The position numbers were made by a program, and so were the translations under genes. Under the pieces are notes generated by a model. The model worked only from the letters and a program-made list of their open reading frames with translations. It did not search any database and was not told where the DNA came from. Shown here piece by piece: positions 22,978-34,300 of a stretch of DNA of 64,000 nt (its first letter is position 1; each line of letters starts with the position of its first letter). Source of the stretch: Hyalella azteca (taxonomy: Eukaryota > Arthropoda > Malacostraca > Amphipoda > Hyalellidae); the NCBI RefSeq assembly GCF_000764305.2, contig NW_025933462.1, positions 124,418 to 188,417 on the forward strand, read 5' to 3'.

Positions 22978-23143
22978 CAACGAAACATAAGTTTCCACTT
23001 TCTGCATATTGACACATATCCAGAGTTAAAAAGAGAAGACACTTGTGTGATGTGTGAAAGCGGTGAGAAGGAAACTGTGGAACATCTGATGATAGGGTGT
23101 AACTGTAAAGCGTATGAGAGAGAAAGACTGAAAATTAAATGAG
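22978..23143 (+). mobile_element. LINE fragment with cysteine/histidine knuckle
   Basis: The frame running through 22987 contains CVMCESGEKETVEHLMIGC, a C-x2-C...H...C motif, followed by YERERL and a TGA. This is the arrangement found behind the reverse transcriptase or RNase H region of many non-LTR elements (R1/I-like). It comes from a different family than the fragment just upstream. Downstream bases to about 23270 continue with broken coding-like sequence. Confidence 0.6.
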
Positions 23144-23436
23144 TGATGCTTGCCAGACGAGAATAGAATGAGTGATGGCATTAGTTATGAGAAAACGGGA
23201 TATGAATGGATAGATGGTCTGTCAGAAGAGGTGATTGCTGCGGCAGTGCTGCCACGACTGACAGTGAAAAGCGATACTTGAATAGAGCATGTAGACTGAC
23301 GGAGAAGGAGGTTGGTGAGAATGGTTAATGGGCCAGAGTACTCGGATGCGTTCGGAGAAGTGTCGATTCGATGCATCAATAAAGTAACATAGTGATGACA
23401 TAGTGACATCAACGCTGAAGTGTTGGCCTGTGATGT

Positions 23437-23452
23437 GGCCTGTCGCCGATTA
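23437..23452 (-). repeat. Isolated copy of the SINE core box
   Basis: GGCCTGTCGCCGAT followed by TA is the reverse complement of the core box AATCGGCGACAGGCC seen in the SINEs of this window. No tRNA-like head is visible beside it. Confidence 0.5.
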
Positions 23453-24035
23453 GTAGTACGTAATGATAAAACCAATAACTATGTAAAAGACACAAAAAAT
23501 GCTTTATACACTGAGAATTCTTATTATCTGATAAATTAAAGTATCAAGTTAACTGCAGGGTATAATATTCGGGCATTAAAGAACGAAAAGTGAGCGTTTT
23601 TGTTCAGGGATTACCACCAGATGGCAACTATCGCACCGCAGATTTCAAAATCAGCTGCACGACGTAACGTAACCCTTTTGTGTAGCGCCGTTTATTTAGT
23701 CGATAGAATAGTGATTTTGAATTATATATCGCATCATCCTATATTCTGCAATTATATTTATGAATGATCAGTTATGCTAGAATGAATATCGTATCATTTT
23801 GTTTTGTGCAAACCTATTAATATTAATTCAATAATTGTATTTTAAGTACGATAGCAGTTGACGTTGAGCTTCCAGTGAGGCTGTGACTCAGTCTCGACTC
23901 TCGGCTAGGTACTTTCGTTTTTGTTAAATTTTTAAGGTAAAATTCGTCTTATTGGTCGAAAACTAATTCATTGTGCAATTAAAAGAAAGAATATTTTACA
24001 AAATTTCCTTTGGTAACGTTTATTAAACGTTTCAG
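23453..24035. promoter_or_regulatory. Putative promoter and 5'UTR of the + strand gene at 24046
   Basis: A donor-like CTAG|GTACTT at 23909 and an acceptor TTTCAG ending at 24035 could bound a 127 bp 5'UTR intron ten bases before the ATG. The transcription start would then lie shortly before 23900. This is inferred from splice signals only. Confidence 0.35.
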
Positions 24036-24045
24036 ATAAATCATA

Positions 24046-27000
24046 ATGGCAGGATTGGCAAGAAACTGGAGATTCCTTCAACGAACTATGCCAGATGATG
24101 CTCACTACTTGCATGAAGATTATCAACCACCACCGGCAACACCAAGCAGCAAAATAAATTTAGAAGAAAGATTTGGGTTGCAGAATGCATCTGGACCTGG
24201 ACCTGCCTTCTTGCCAGACTACGAAAATTGGAAATCTGTCAGAAACAAAAATATGTAAGTGCTCAATTTAAATCACTAGGTATTCAGTTAATGTAGAAAA
24301 TGTGTATAAATTTTCCAATAATTGTAGGTGATAAAAAGAATTTTACAAATGGTTTATGAAATTGCAGTCAAAAATGTGCGTTTTTTTCAAGAAAGCAAAA
24401 ATTAGGCTAGGCCAAGGCAATAAAAATGGGTAACATTATCCAAAAGATGAGCGTGTGCATTTTTAAATTTTGTCTTATTCAGGAATCAGGGAAAGGGATT
24501 ATATTCTATTTTAAAGTTGATAGAATATTGAATGAAAAGCAGACACACTGACTTATTGATAGCATTTTTTGAGTTGTACCTAATTTTAGCCACTATGATT
24601 AATTATGATAGGTACTACCTATCATAATTAAATCTATATGTATATAATATATATAGGTCTATAGTGATAGTAGCATTTAAGACTCAACATAATTTTAGAA
24701 AAGTTTTCAATTTTGTGCCTAAAAATTTATTATCAGTACTCCTTGGCCGAGTAGGAAAGTGGGCCAAAGCTACACGTTTAATGGAAAAAAACAACCATGA
24801 ATCTGGCCAATTCCACATGTTCCTATCTTCCTATCCCTTTTAAGTACCTAAATTCTGTAGTAATAAATAAAAAACAGCCTATTTTCAACCTCAATTTTTA
24901 AAAATAATTCGTGGAACGATGGTTTTACCCACAATTTTAGGAAACTTCTTCCCAATATTCCAAATAGGGTGTTATGTATGTATGCCCTAGCTACATAGTG
25001 TCATGGCTGTCATCAAGGTCGTGTTTCATTGACATCAAATTCTTAACAAGATCAATGCTAAAAGTCTTATATGGAAATCATAATTGAAGTTTTATCATGC
25101 TCTCATTCATAGGATTTTTAATGCCATAATCATTATTTTAAAGGTTCATTTCTCCTGCAAATATCTCTCCATTGAAGATATTAAGGTTGTCTATTACCAC
25201 CAGAAATCATCATTAGTGTCTTGAGGTTAGAGGTTCAATTCTCACGGAAACTTTTTCGTGGAATTAAGCAGCCTAAATTATTTTTTTTTATCTTGAGATT
25301 TGAAAATAGTTTTTAATTTGTGTTTGGTTCAATATTATTATTATATATAACATTATATTGTCAATAATATTACCATTATTTGATTCATTAAATGATGATT
25401 TTGTAATGAGCTAGCTATTGGAGGAGTAGTTCTAATTCTAATTTCTGTGCCATCACTGCCATGAGTACGGGTATGTAATAAACATGTCCCAGATGTCTTT
25501 TTCTCTTTCAGGAGAAGCAGAAAGAGTTTGATGCAAAGTCTGGTCTAAGCCATCATCTATTCATTTTTCTTGAGTATCAGAATGTTGGTGAAAATTTACA
25601 CTGATAATAGTTTCTAAATATATTTAAAAGTATTATTATTTAATCTTGTTGGTTTGCAGAGATAATGTGAGCAGCTTGGAGAAAATTTATGAGAATCAGC
25701 AAGAGATGTTGGAAGATGCAATGCAGTGCGAGTCAAGTGTGGAGCCTCCTCCACTACCTCCACGCAACACTCCAGGCCGTCGTAACCCTCACTTCAACAC
25801 CACCATCAACATTGATGCCAGCACCAACATTGTTCCACAGTCCATCAACACCACGATCTGCGCCCCGCCAATTGATATTGATGACTATAACAACTGGCAT
25901 GAACAAGCTGTAAGAAAATGAAATTGAGGCTATGATTGACGTGAAATGTCAGCCATATTGATGCTGAGTAAATTAAATTTTTAAATAATCATTGTTGATA
26001 ATTATAATTATTGCTGATGACAATTTTGTTTGACAAGAGATATAAAGAAATATTTGAAAGTTATCAAAATTGATTATAGCTTGGTAATTTTCTTAGATAA
26101 TATGACAGCTATTCCCATGAATACACAGATGCTGATGGAGGACCAAGAAGAGGAATGTCAGGGTGTACGAGGAGCTCTGAAGTACCAATCAAAGTCGTCA
26201 TCTGCTCTGCGGCAGTTCTCTGTATTCCAGCCTTTCTCAAACCTTTCGCATAAACGTGGTAATTTGAACCAAACCTTTGCTGCTGGTGAAGATGTGTACA
26301 CCAACATTACTGAAGCAACTCCTCACAAGCAGTCTTTTAAGAACAACCATTCAAGCATTGCCCCACTGTGGCACAGATTGCATCCTGAAAAGGAAAACAA
26401 AATCAACTCTGGCAAATTTTTCAAGTTTGGCGGACATCGTTTGTCTCAGGCTGTTCAAGGTTGTCGAACTGCCATTGCAAGTATTTCACAGGTATGATAT
26501 TTTTTCATTTATTTTCTGATCTCAGGAAGATTAGTGAACAGCGTTCCTTGTAGTGGTTCGATTCAAGAATGACAGAAACATTGTGTGATTCCATAAAAAA
26601 TTATGCGCTTTTTATAAAATAATATGGAATAATATGTTATTTTTCTATGTCTACTCTTGTAAACATGAATCTTGAGAGTACAAAGAAATATCTTCCATTA
26701 TTATAGCAATTGCCTCTAATAATGGACTACTACTTCTTTGGCGAGAGCTGGCATTGGTCAGAAACGCCATGCATTGTGATGTATTCATTGTGATGAATCC
26801 TTTCTGTTTGTTATTACCCCACGTCATTACTCTAGTTCGTCAAGCTTACTCTTCACATTCCACCAACAGGTGGTCCACAGTTTCCTTTGCATTCTCATCA
26901 CCGTATAATGCTAAAAAGTTAACTCATTCCTCCTGTATGTTCTTTCATTCACACCCAGTGCCTCCCCTTTCAGTCCATCATCTATAATTCCTGTTGACAA

Positions 27001-28486
27001 TAGTCTTGCAATAATTTAATTAAGGGTTATTTATAGAAATTGACGAAATTTCAGATCAATTGAATTATTCAACAAAAATTGTTAGCTTTTTCTCTTAGTA
27101 CTAAAAGGAAATTCTCTTGAACTAAAATCTATAACTTATTCAAGCATCAGTTTATTGTTAAAAAGTGAATGCACATTTGTGTACTAACATGCACGTTTCA
27201 AGAAATTGCTTTAAAGGCCATTGAATTTTTCTTTTGATTCGACAGAAATTCAAGACTTCAACGCAGCGGCGCTACAAACTCGACCCAAACAGTCCACGAG
27301 GAAGCAGCTATGCTACACCACCACGGGGCTCCATACGCCGCACTCCTGGCAAGCTCTACAGTCCCTTCAACTGCAGCACTCCGCCCCCACCTCGTGGTTA
27401 CGAGACCAAGAGGCTGCAGCATAGACCCATCAGGTGAGGCTAAGTGATTCACGAGGCTGCAGCATAGACTCATCAGGTGAGGCTGAGTGAGTCGCAAGAA
27501 TAAGAGGCTGCAAGATAGATTTTTCTGTTAGTTTTGAAGGGTGCCGTTGGGATGCTCTCTCTGTATCACGCGTATGGAAGAAGCCACAATGATATCAATA
27601 ATGTTTTCATTTGAACAGGTCTGGCCTAGAAGGAAGAATCATGAGGACGCCACAGGGACGACTGCTGCGGTCACCTGGTCGAGCCACTCGTGGCAACCTG
27701 AGCGTCTCTTTCTCTGGCGATCATCAGACGAGCGTGCACAGCAGACTGGGTCCTCTTTCTCATGCTGGGACGGCGGGCACCTCGCACTGCCAGCCTACCA
27801 TGGAGGATGTGCTTGAAGAAAGGTAAGTTTGTGTGATGCCATGAAATAGGGCTCTGGAGACATTTTGTATGGAGATGCAAGTAGCAAGGTACTAGCTCGG
27901 TTTTATTGCCTTGAAAACAGAGTGCTGCTGCTAACATTATTGCTGCAGAAGATACTTGTACGACAATGCTGAGTTAAATTATAACTGATTTATACTTGAA
28001 TATTGAAATGTAATACTGTCGTGCTAGATACGTACGTATTATAACCACAATCAGTTCTTGGAAAGTAGCTCGTTCATGTGAACCAATACCATCTTATGAA
28101 TGAATGGAATTGGAATAATATGTCCTCTTCAGCTGTGAACTTCGTCGTTATTATGTTAAACTATCAAAGTCACCCTATTATTTAGACAAACTAAGCATAA
28201 ACTAACTCAACCGAGCTGTAACAGAGACCCTCCACCGTACCCTGGCCAACCACTCCATCGCCACCAGTGGAGCAGCTTCCAGTCTCCCCACCGTGTAGGA
28301 GGTCCTGGAGTTGTCCCGTCAGCCTACCGCCCCACTGACGTTCACCACCGCACCGCACACAGTGTGGACCTCTTAGGAGAAGAACCTAGTGCCTACAAGC
28401 GGCACATGGTAGAGTTTGATCAGCTGAGCAGGAACATCACTGTCAGCCTCAACAGGGGATCTAAATTCAGGAACTCAATCCGTTGA
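24046..28486 (+). CDS. Unrecognised basic Pro/Ser-rich protein, six coding exons, 491 aa
   Basis: Coding exons: 24046-24254, 25660-25909, 26129-26491, 27246-27433, 27619-27822, 28225-28486 (TGA). They total 1,476 nt, all phases agree and all introns are GT/AG. The third exon's acceptor (CACAG before 26129) has a weak pyrimidine tract and is the least certain junction. I do not recognise the protein. The N-terminus (MAGLARNWRFLQ) is followed by an acidic, proline-bearing segment with EPPPLPPRNTPG. The second half is basic, with many Ser/Thr-Pro sites (NSPRG, TPPRG, RRTPGK, YSPF, RTPQG, RSPG) that suit proline-directed kinases. No signal peptide, membrane segment or catalytic motif is visible. 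It may be a disordered nuclear or cytoskeletal scaffold; that is only inference. Confidence 0.85.
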
Positions 28487-29688
28487 GGTAGAAATAAACT
28501 CGATGTGAACACACTGCCCTTGAGATTTTGCCATCAGTGGATATAAATTATGTAACTTTATTCATCATCCTGGGAACAAAAATTAATTTACTAACTCATA
28601 TTACATCTTAGCTTTATGTTCATGTATTCTTTACTTTGGTTTTATTCTACGTTATTTGATGGATAATTACGTCTTTGCAAGTAAGATAAGTTTTCGATTA
28701 TCTGTGCTCGTTCTGGTAATCTGTATGATCTTCTATGAAGTAATTGCTTTTATCTTGAAGAGACTGGCTCAAATTCCGGCATATTCAATTTACAAATAAA
28801 GAACTTTCGTCTGAAATTCACCGTATACGATATTGATTCAGCACTATTTTGATTACTTTTTTTAGGATTGTAAGGTTATTGATAATTTCACTAATATTTG
28901 CTTAAGATGCTAGCTGATATTTTATTGATAATTTATGTTCATGGTCAGTTTGAAGTAAGCATTACTTCGTTAATAATAGTTCTATTACTACGTATAATAT
29001 TCTACTTGGAGTCAAAGAAGAGGCATTCTTCCATGACACTTTGTCTCAAATGTTGAGCTAGTCTTCTGATAGAATTACAAGTCGTTAACACTGCGTTGTC
29101 TCATGTTCCAGCCTTATTAGCGTCTGCAGAATATTTTATAATAAATGTTTTATAATATATAGCAGGTCATTATTTTTTATGGGATCAAATGGTAGCCTGG
29201 TATCCACTGTTACGTCAGTGCTCGTATCATTTTTAATATTGCCCACTCCTGCATTTATAAATTACAACATAGAGACGGGGAGAGTTGTACGTAAATTTCA
29301 CCTGCAACACATGCACCTTACGATTTTGTGAACGTAATAATTTTTTTAGTATTATCCAGTTAAGTATGCATGATAATATTTAAATTTTTAATCTTAATTT
29401 ATACGTAATGGCCAATTCCATTTGCTGTTAGCATTATCAGTTTAACTAGAACGACATATTTAAAAATGTACCTACTAGAATTTTATTTTTGTATTGCAGT
29501 TTCTGCTCTAAATCCAGTATTACATCGCCTCGCGGAATCTCTAACACGGCTGCCAAAGTTACTTGTATTTTTGAAGCTTGCTTTTGTGTGCAAGTTTACA
29601 GCTTATAGGTTTTCCACATTTATACATCAGTGTTAGGTTTTTTGTACGAGCTTTGATCAGTATTAAGTATAAAACTAAGGTACGATCC
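28487..29688 (+). other. 3'UTR and downstream flank of the 24046-28486 gene
   Basis: AATAAA at 28795-28800 is a plausible poly(A) signal about 310 bases past the stop codon. Beyond it the sequence is AT-rich with no coding pattern. Confidence 0.5.
28795..28800 (+). terminator. Candidate poly(A) signal AATAAA
   Basis: This is the first canonical AATAAA after the TGA at 28486. A GT-rich downstream element was not clearly identified. Confidence 0.4.
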
Positions 29689-31535
29689 CGATCATCATTA
29701 AGGTATTAAGGTGTGTGCTTTTATGATTATTAAACAAACTTTTGGTACGAGGCTTGTTAATTTTAATAACATTTAAGATATCCATTTAGTTACCTGTGCT
29801 GTGCAGCTAAAATATTTGTTCAACTCAGCGTACTATGTAGCAGCTTTTTTTCTCAATGCGAATGTTTTGTTTGGGAAATATGACTTTTTTTTGTAAGGAT
29901 CGCTGGTTTCTTCAGCGAGTTACCTATTTATCGTTGTAAGCTTCTTGGCTGGATGAGAAATAGTTGAGTTTTACTGATGTGCTTTCGGAATTTTCTCCAA
30001 GATTAGGAGAAAGATGGCCTTAACCTCCCTTTTTTAATCCTACCTACATAATAACTTAACCCCACAACTGAGACCTACAGTCAGACACCGCGAGCTCAGC
30101 GGTGGGGCGCTCAGGAACAATCTTGAAACAATTGACAGGCGACAGAACCTTCATCTAGGCATAGCGCAGCCTGATATTAAAACCAGTACACTTGTCCAAT
30201 TGGACAAATGAGCTTCAAATATAAACAAAAATCGCCCTTGTGAAAGTCGACAGATATGTGCAGCTAGACGCTAAAAGGTTAAAAATACTGCCAATGAGAG
30301 TGCTACTTATGCGTCGAAAGATGCCCATTAGAAGTTCGTATTAATGAAGAGAACAACAGTCTTTTCGTCCATAATTTTTTACTTTTTGTTAAAAACATTA
30401 TAAAAATTGGGGCTGGATGGCCGAGCGGTTAAAGTTCAGAGTGCTAGGATTGGAGCAGTGTGTTGTGGGTTCGTTCTCAACTTCCTTTGACAGTTCTACG
30501 CAGTAAAAATCAGCGAGGAGGCCGAGCGGTTGAGATTGGTTGAACTTCTACTCGCTGCTCCAATTTTGAGTTGTGAGTAACGGGTCCGAAACCTCAACAA
30601 AAATGGGGATTGCTGTAAGAACAGAAAACCCGCAATCCCCTACAAGAATGTGGGTTGCGGATTCGAGACCTCAACAAATAAGGGTTGCTGTAAGAATTGT
30701 ACCCTGCTAAGAATCGGCGACAGGCCAGATTTTGCCTAGTCAACGCTGACACCACTATTCCTATTACTTGATAAATTGACGTAAATTTACAAATTAGGAA
30801 AAAATCCTAGAATATTATGAAGTCATGAGGCCTCAAAAACAAAGGAAATTATTCGTGAAATAATGTTGAAAAAATTACAAGCAAGACAACGAATTTCAAG
30901 CATTATATTCAAGAATTAAAAGTATGAAAGTTAATTAATTCTATGGTACTAAAGCAATGGTTCAAACCACTTGGAGCTTAGTTTAGTTTCAGATAAAACG
31001 GATATGATGTAATAGTCACCCAGGAAACAATAAAAAAGTGTAGAAAGAAAATGTGTTCCTTGTTAGGGGGGGGGCTGTGTTTTTTTAACCTGGTAAGATA
31101 TTATCACTGTGATTTCGTATACTAATTCAACAAAGAGACCGAGAATGACAGTGTTTATTTAGGCTGATATTCAAAGCTAGATTTTTTAAGATAACAAAAA
31201 GAATATTAAATGATTCGGAGTTACTTTTTTATTATGCGGATTTGGGTGTTTTCTTGACAGACTGATATGTGATTTCAAGCCATCCGCTGAAATCACATAT
31301 CAAACGTAGTAAGTCATTCGTCGTTTACATGTCATTCTCTTTTGATATCCTGTACATAGAAAAAATTGTTAACTGTGCACAGATTAATATTTTAGCTGTG
31401 CAGGTAGCGCTTTATTGTATGATGCGATATTTCGATGCGCTGAGGCGCGATGGTTTGCACAGTTACGGTAATAGTTTTGAGAGCTGGAGTATTTTTTCAC
31501 GCTTTGGCTCTATCCCCGGGGCCATACTTTCAAAA
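29689..31535 (+). repeat. Diverged tandem duplication, copy A
   Basis: Blocks 29689-30034 and about 30130-31513 match 31673-32006 and about 32708-34815 in the same order and orientation. Shared stretches include GATCGCTGGTTTCTTCAGCG, TAGCGCAGCCTGATATTAAA and GCCATCCGCTGAAATCACAT. The copies differ by frequent substitutions and indels. Copy A lacks about 600 bp present in copy B between the two blocks, and also lacks the MITE at 33568. Confidence 0.9.
30410..30770 (+). mobile_element. Composite tRNA-derived SINE cluster in copy A
   Basis: The first head, 30410-30485, reads TGGCCGAGCGGTTAAAG (A box-like) and GTGGGTTCGTTCTC (B box-like). A second head starts near 30514 with GGAGGCCGAGCGGTTGAG. 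A partial third B box-like piece lies near 30650-30670. The core box AAGAATCGGCGACAGGCC follows at 30709-30726, then a short tail. The paralogous cluster is at 33000-33340. Confidence 0.75.
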
Positions 31536-31670
31536 CTCGCTAAGTGAACGTAAGTACTTACGCTCTATTTTCTTGTCTATTATTGGTGGATTTTGCTTGA
31601 AAGGCCGTCAATGATTGGCTGATGGACTTACGATCTCTTAACTTTTTTTGAAAGTATGGGCCCAGGGGCA
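31514..31670. mobile_element. Small MITE with GGGCCCATACTTTCAAAA-type ends
   Basis: The left end, CCCCGGGGCCATACTTTC followed by AAAA (31514-31536), is the near-perfect reverse complement of the right end at 31646-31670. The arms stay similar inward through TAAGTACTTACG-like sequence. It sits at the end of copy A and beside the N at 31672, and is absent at the matching place in copy B. Confidence 0.6.
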
Positions 31671-31671
31671 T

Positions 31672-31672
31672 N
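31672..31672. other. Single undetermined base at the duplication junction
   Basis: An N stands exactly between the end of copy A with its MITE and the first base of copy B. It is probably an assembly join and not a biological junction. Confidence 0.7.
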
Positions 31673-32201
31673 ATCATCATTAAGGTATTAAGGTATGTGC
31701 TTTTATGATTATTAAACAAACTTCTGGTACGAAGCTTGTTAATTTTTAAGATATCATCCATTTAGTTATCTGTGCAGCTAAAATATTTGTTCAACACAGC
31801 ATTTGTAGCAGCTTTTTTTTTCTCAATGCGAATGTTTTGTTTGGGAAATATGACTTTTTTTTGTAAGGATCGCTGGTTTCTTCAGCGAGTTACCTATTTA
31901 TCGTTGTAAGCTTCTTGGCTGGATGAGAAATAGTTGAGTTTTACTGATGTGCTTTCGGAATTTTCTCCAAGATTAGGAGAAAGATGGCCTTAACCTCCCT
32001 TTTTATGTTATTAGACGAGTTTTCTGTTCGTTTGTATTTAATGTATCGCTGTATTTTTACCAGTAATAGATTTTGACATTGGGTTATAATCTGTTTAAAT
32101 TCCTTGAATACTTGATTTAAATTTAGTTTGCATTTAACATTTTTTGTATGAAATTTCTCAGTTATATTTGATTGTCTGATTTTTATATTGGATTGTCTGA
32201 C

Positions 32202-32275
32202 TAGAATCGGTAACAGGCCATGGACCTATTTCTTCAGTGCCGAAGCTTCTATTCTATTTTATTCTATTCTAATTC
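32202..32275 (+). mobile_element. SINE body with TTCTA microsatellite tail
   Basis: TAGAATCGGTAACAGGCC, then TATTTCTTCAGTGCCGA, then imperfect (TTCTA)n. It is the same arrangement as the minus strand copy at 15030-15120. Confidence 0.65.
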
Positions 32276-32466
32276 ATCTAACGTAGCCAATTTAGGAGGT
32301 TATCTAAACCAGAGGAAAGATTGAATCGTTCGTTTTGTTTTTGACGAAGCCTCTGAAATGGCAGTACTAAGATGATCGCAGATGCATTAACTTAATTGGT
32401 TGAAAGAGTTTAACTTGACAGAAAAGTTTCCAATTTATACCTTAATTGCACTCTGTTACTCGTTTT

Positions 32467-32580
32467 AGCGCATTTTCTCATTTATGGAAAAAGGGGCTAT
32501 TGTGCTCGTCATGTCCTTGGTAACAGTCCGTCTGTCTGTCCGTCCGTGACTTCACGTTTTCGTCGACGAGAAAATGCGCT
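32467..32580. mobile_element. 114 bp MITE with 13 bp perfect terminal inverted repeats
   Basis: AGCGCATTTTCTC at 32467-32479 is the exact reverse complement of GAGAAAATGCGCT at 32568-32580. The interior is rich in GTCCGTC repeats. I see no certain target-site duplication. Confidence 0.55.
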
Positions 32581-32999
32581 CCTGGTCACTCATTGCAGTG
32601 AGTACTGAGATATATTATTTTATTAACATTCTTTAGCGACCAGCTCCCCTGCGAGTGCCAAATACTACGTTGCATCCATACCACATTGCTGAAATTTATT
32701 CATTAAAAAACTGACAGGAGACGGAGCGTTCACCTGAGCATAGCGCAGCCTGATATTAAAGCCAGTACATTTGTCCAATTGGACGAATGAGCTTCAAATA
32801 TAAAGAAAAATCGCCCTTTTGAAAGTCGACAGATATGTGCAGCTAGACGCTAAAAGGTAAAAATACTGCAAATGAGAGTGCTACTTATGCACCGAATGAT
32901 GTCTATTAGAAGCTTGTATTAATGAACAATAGTCTTTTCGTTCATAATTTTTTACTTTTTGTTAGAAGCATTCAGTCAAATAAAAATTGGGGCAGGATA

Positions 33000-33340
33000 G
33001 CAGAGTAGTAAAAGTTCAGAGTGCTAGGATTGGAGCAGTGTGTTGTGGGTTAGTTCTCAACTTCCTTTGACAGTTCTAGTAAAAATCGCCGAGGAGGCCG
33101 AGTGGTTGAGATTGGTGAAACTTCTACTCACTGCTCCAAAATTGGAGCAGTCAGTAGTGGGTTCGAAACCTTAACAAGAATGGGGACTGCTGTAAGACCA
33201 GAAAACCCGTAACCCCAAACATGAATGTGGGTTGCAGATTCGAGACCTCCACAAAGGATTGCTGTAAGAATTGTACAACGCCAAGAATCGGCGACAGGCC
33301 AGATTTTGCCTATTCAACACTGACACCACTAATGCATATT
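33000..33340 (+). mobile_element. Composite tRNA-derived SINE cluster in copy B
   Basis: This is the paralogue of the cluster at 30410-30770. The first head has decayed (GGATAGCAGAGTAGTAAAAG). The second keeps GGAGGCCGAGTGGTTGAG and GTGGGTTCGAAACC. The core box lies at 33283-33300. Confidence 0.7.
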
Positions 33341-33567
33341 ACTTGATAAATTGACGTAAATTTACATATTAAAAAAATCCTAGAATATGAATATTATAAA
33401 GTCATTAGGCATTGAGAACAAAGGAAACTATTCATAAAATAATATTGAAAAAAATTACAAACAAGGCAACGAATTACAAGAATATTAGTAAAAATATAAA
33501 GAATGTAAGTTAATGAATTGACCATGGTACTAATCCACGGCATAAAACCACTTCGAGGTTGGTTTAG

Positions 33568-34300
33568 CCCATTAACGCCCAAATTTTTGATTTGTGAAAT
33601 TTCCATCTGAAAACCTTCATATGGTGGAAATATTTCATATAAAACAGTTTCTGCACTATTTTAGAGGATATAATGAGAGTAGCAGTAGTTTAAAGAAAAA
33701 GTCCCAAATGGGGATCATGGGCAAAAGGGTAATAAAAAATACCGATTATTTTTCGTCACCGTTCTTATTATTATTTCCAAATTTATGAAGTGAGTNACTA
33801 AGTGAATGATAATGTTGCTAACTTTTGTTACTTTATGAAAAATTTAGGTAATACATCAGTATGTGGTAAAATACATTTTCCTTGGCAGACTTGGCTTTAC
33901 GATATTCTTACTGCCCATGATCCCCAAATGGGGATCGGCATAAAATACATGTTTACAGCATTACTAACAGTATAATTGAGACTAACCTTAGCATTTTCAG
34001 AAGAACATAGACTATTCTACCACCTACTATGGTATTATGAATCAGAAATATTTATAAATGGGAAAAATGTACATGTCAAAAATTGATATCTCTGTCACAT
34101 CACGATTACGGTCACTTCTCTCAGAAAATTTCATATATTCAATTTTTCAGGAAAAGGGATACAGTTGTAACTGATCTCAGTTGATGTCTGTAACCTATAT
34201 GTATACTTTATTGAAGAAGAACATGTTCCTGATCAATAGTTCAGGTATAATATCCACAAAATCAAACGATCCCCAATTGGGGATCATGGGCGCTAATGGG
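33568..34300. mobile_element. 733 bp piggyBac-like MITE with TTAG target duplication
   Basis: The ends are CCCATTAACGCCCA and, read inward from the right, CCCATTAGCGCCCA (13 of 14 bases equal). TTAG flanks it at 33564-33567 and 34301-34304. Copy A of the surrounding duplication has the continuous sequence AGTTTAGTTTCAG with no insert, so it preserves an empty site. CCC-starting ends and a TTAA-like four-base target fit piggyBac-type elements. It contains no transposase. The palindrome GATCCCCAATTGGGGATC lies at 34268-34285, with near copies at 33701-33716 and 33919-33936. An N is at 33796. Confidence 0.8.

Noticed and set aside
25512..25536. Possible micro-exon (acceptor CTCTTTCAG, donor-like GTCTGG) in the first coding intron of the 24046 gene
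   Set aside because: The donor is poor, and the flanking exons already join in phase without it.
30410..30485. tRNA(Ser/Leu)-like sequence that could be a real tRNA gene
   Set aside because: A and B box-like motifs are present, but the ends cannot pair as an acceptor stem, and the segment is embedded in a repeated SINE structure with a second copy at 33000.
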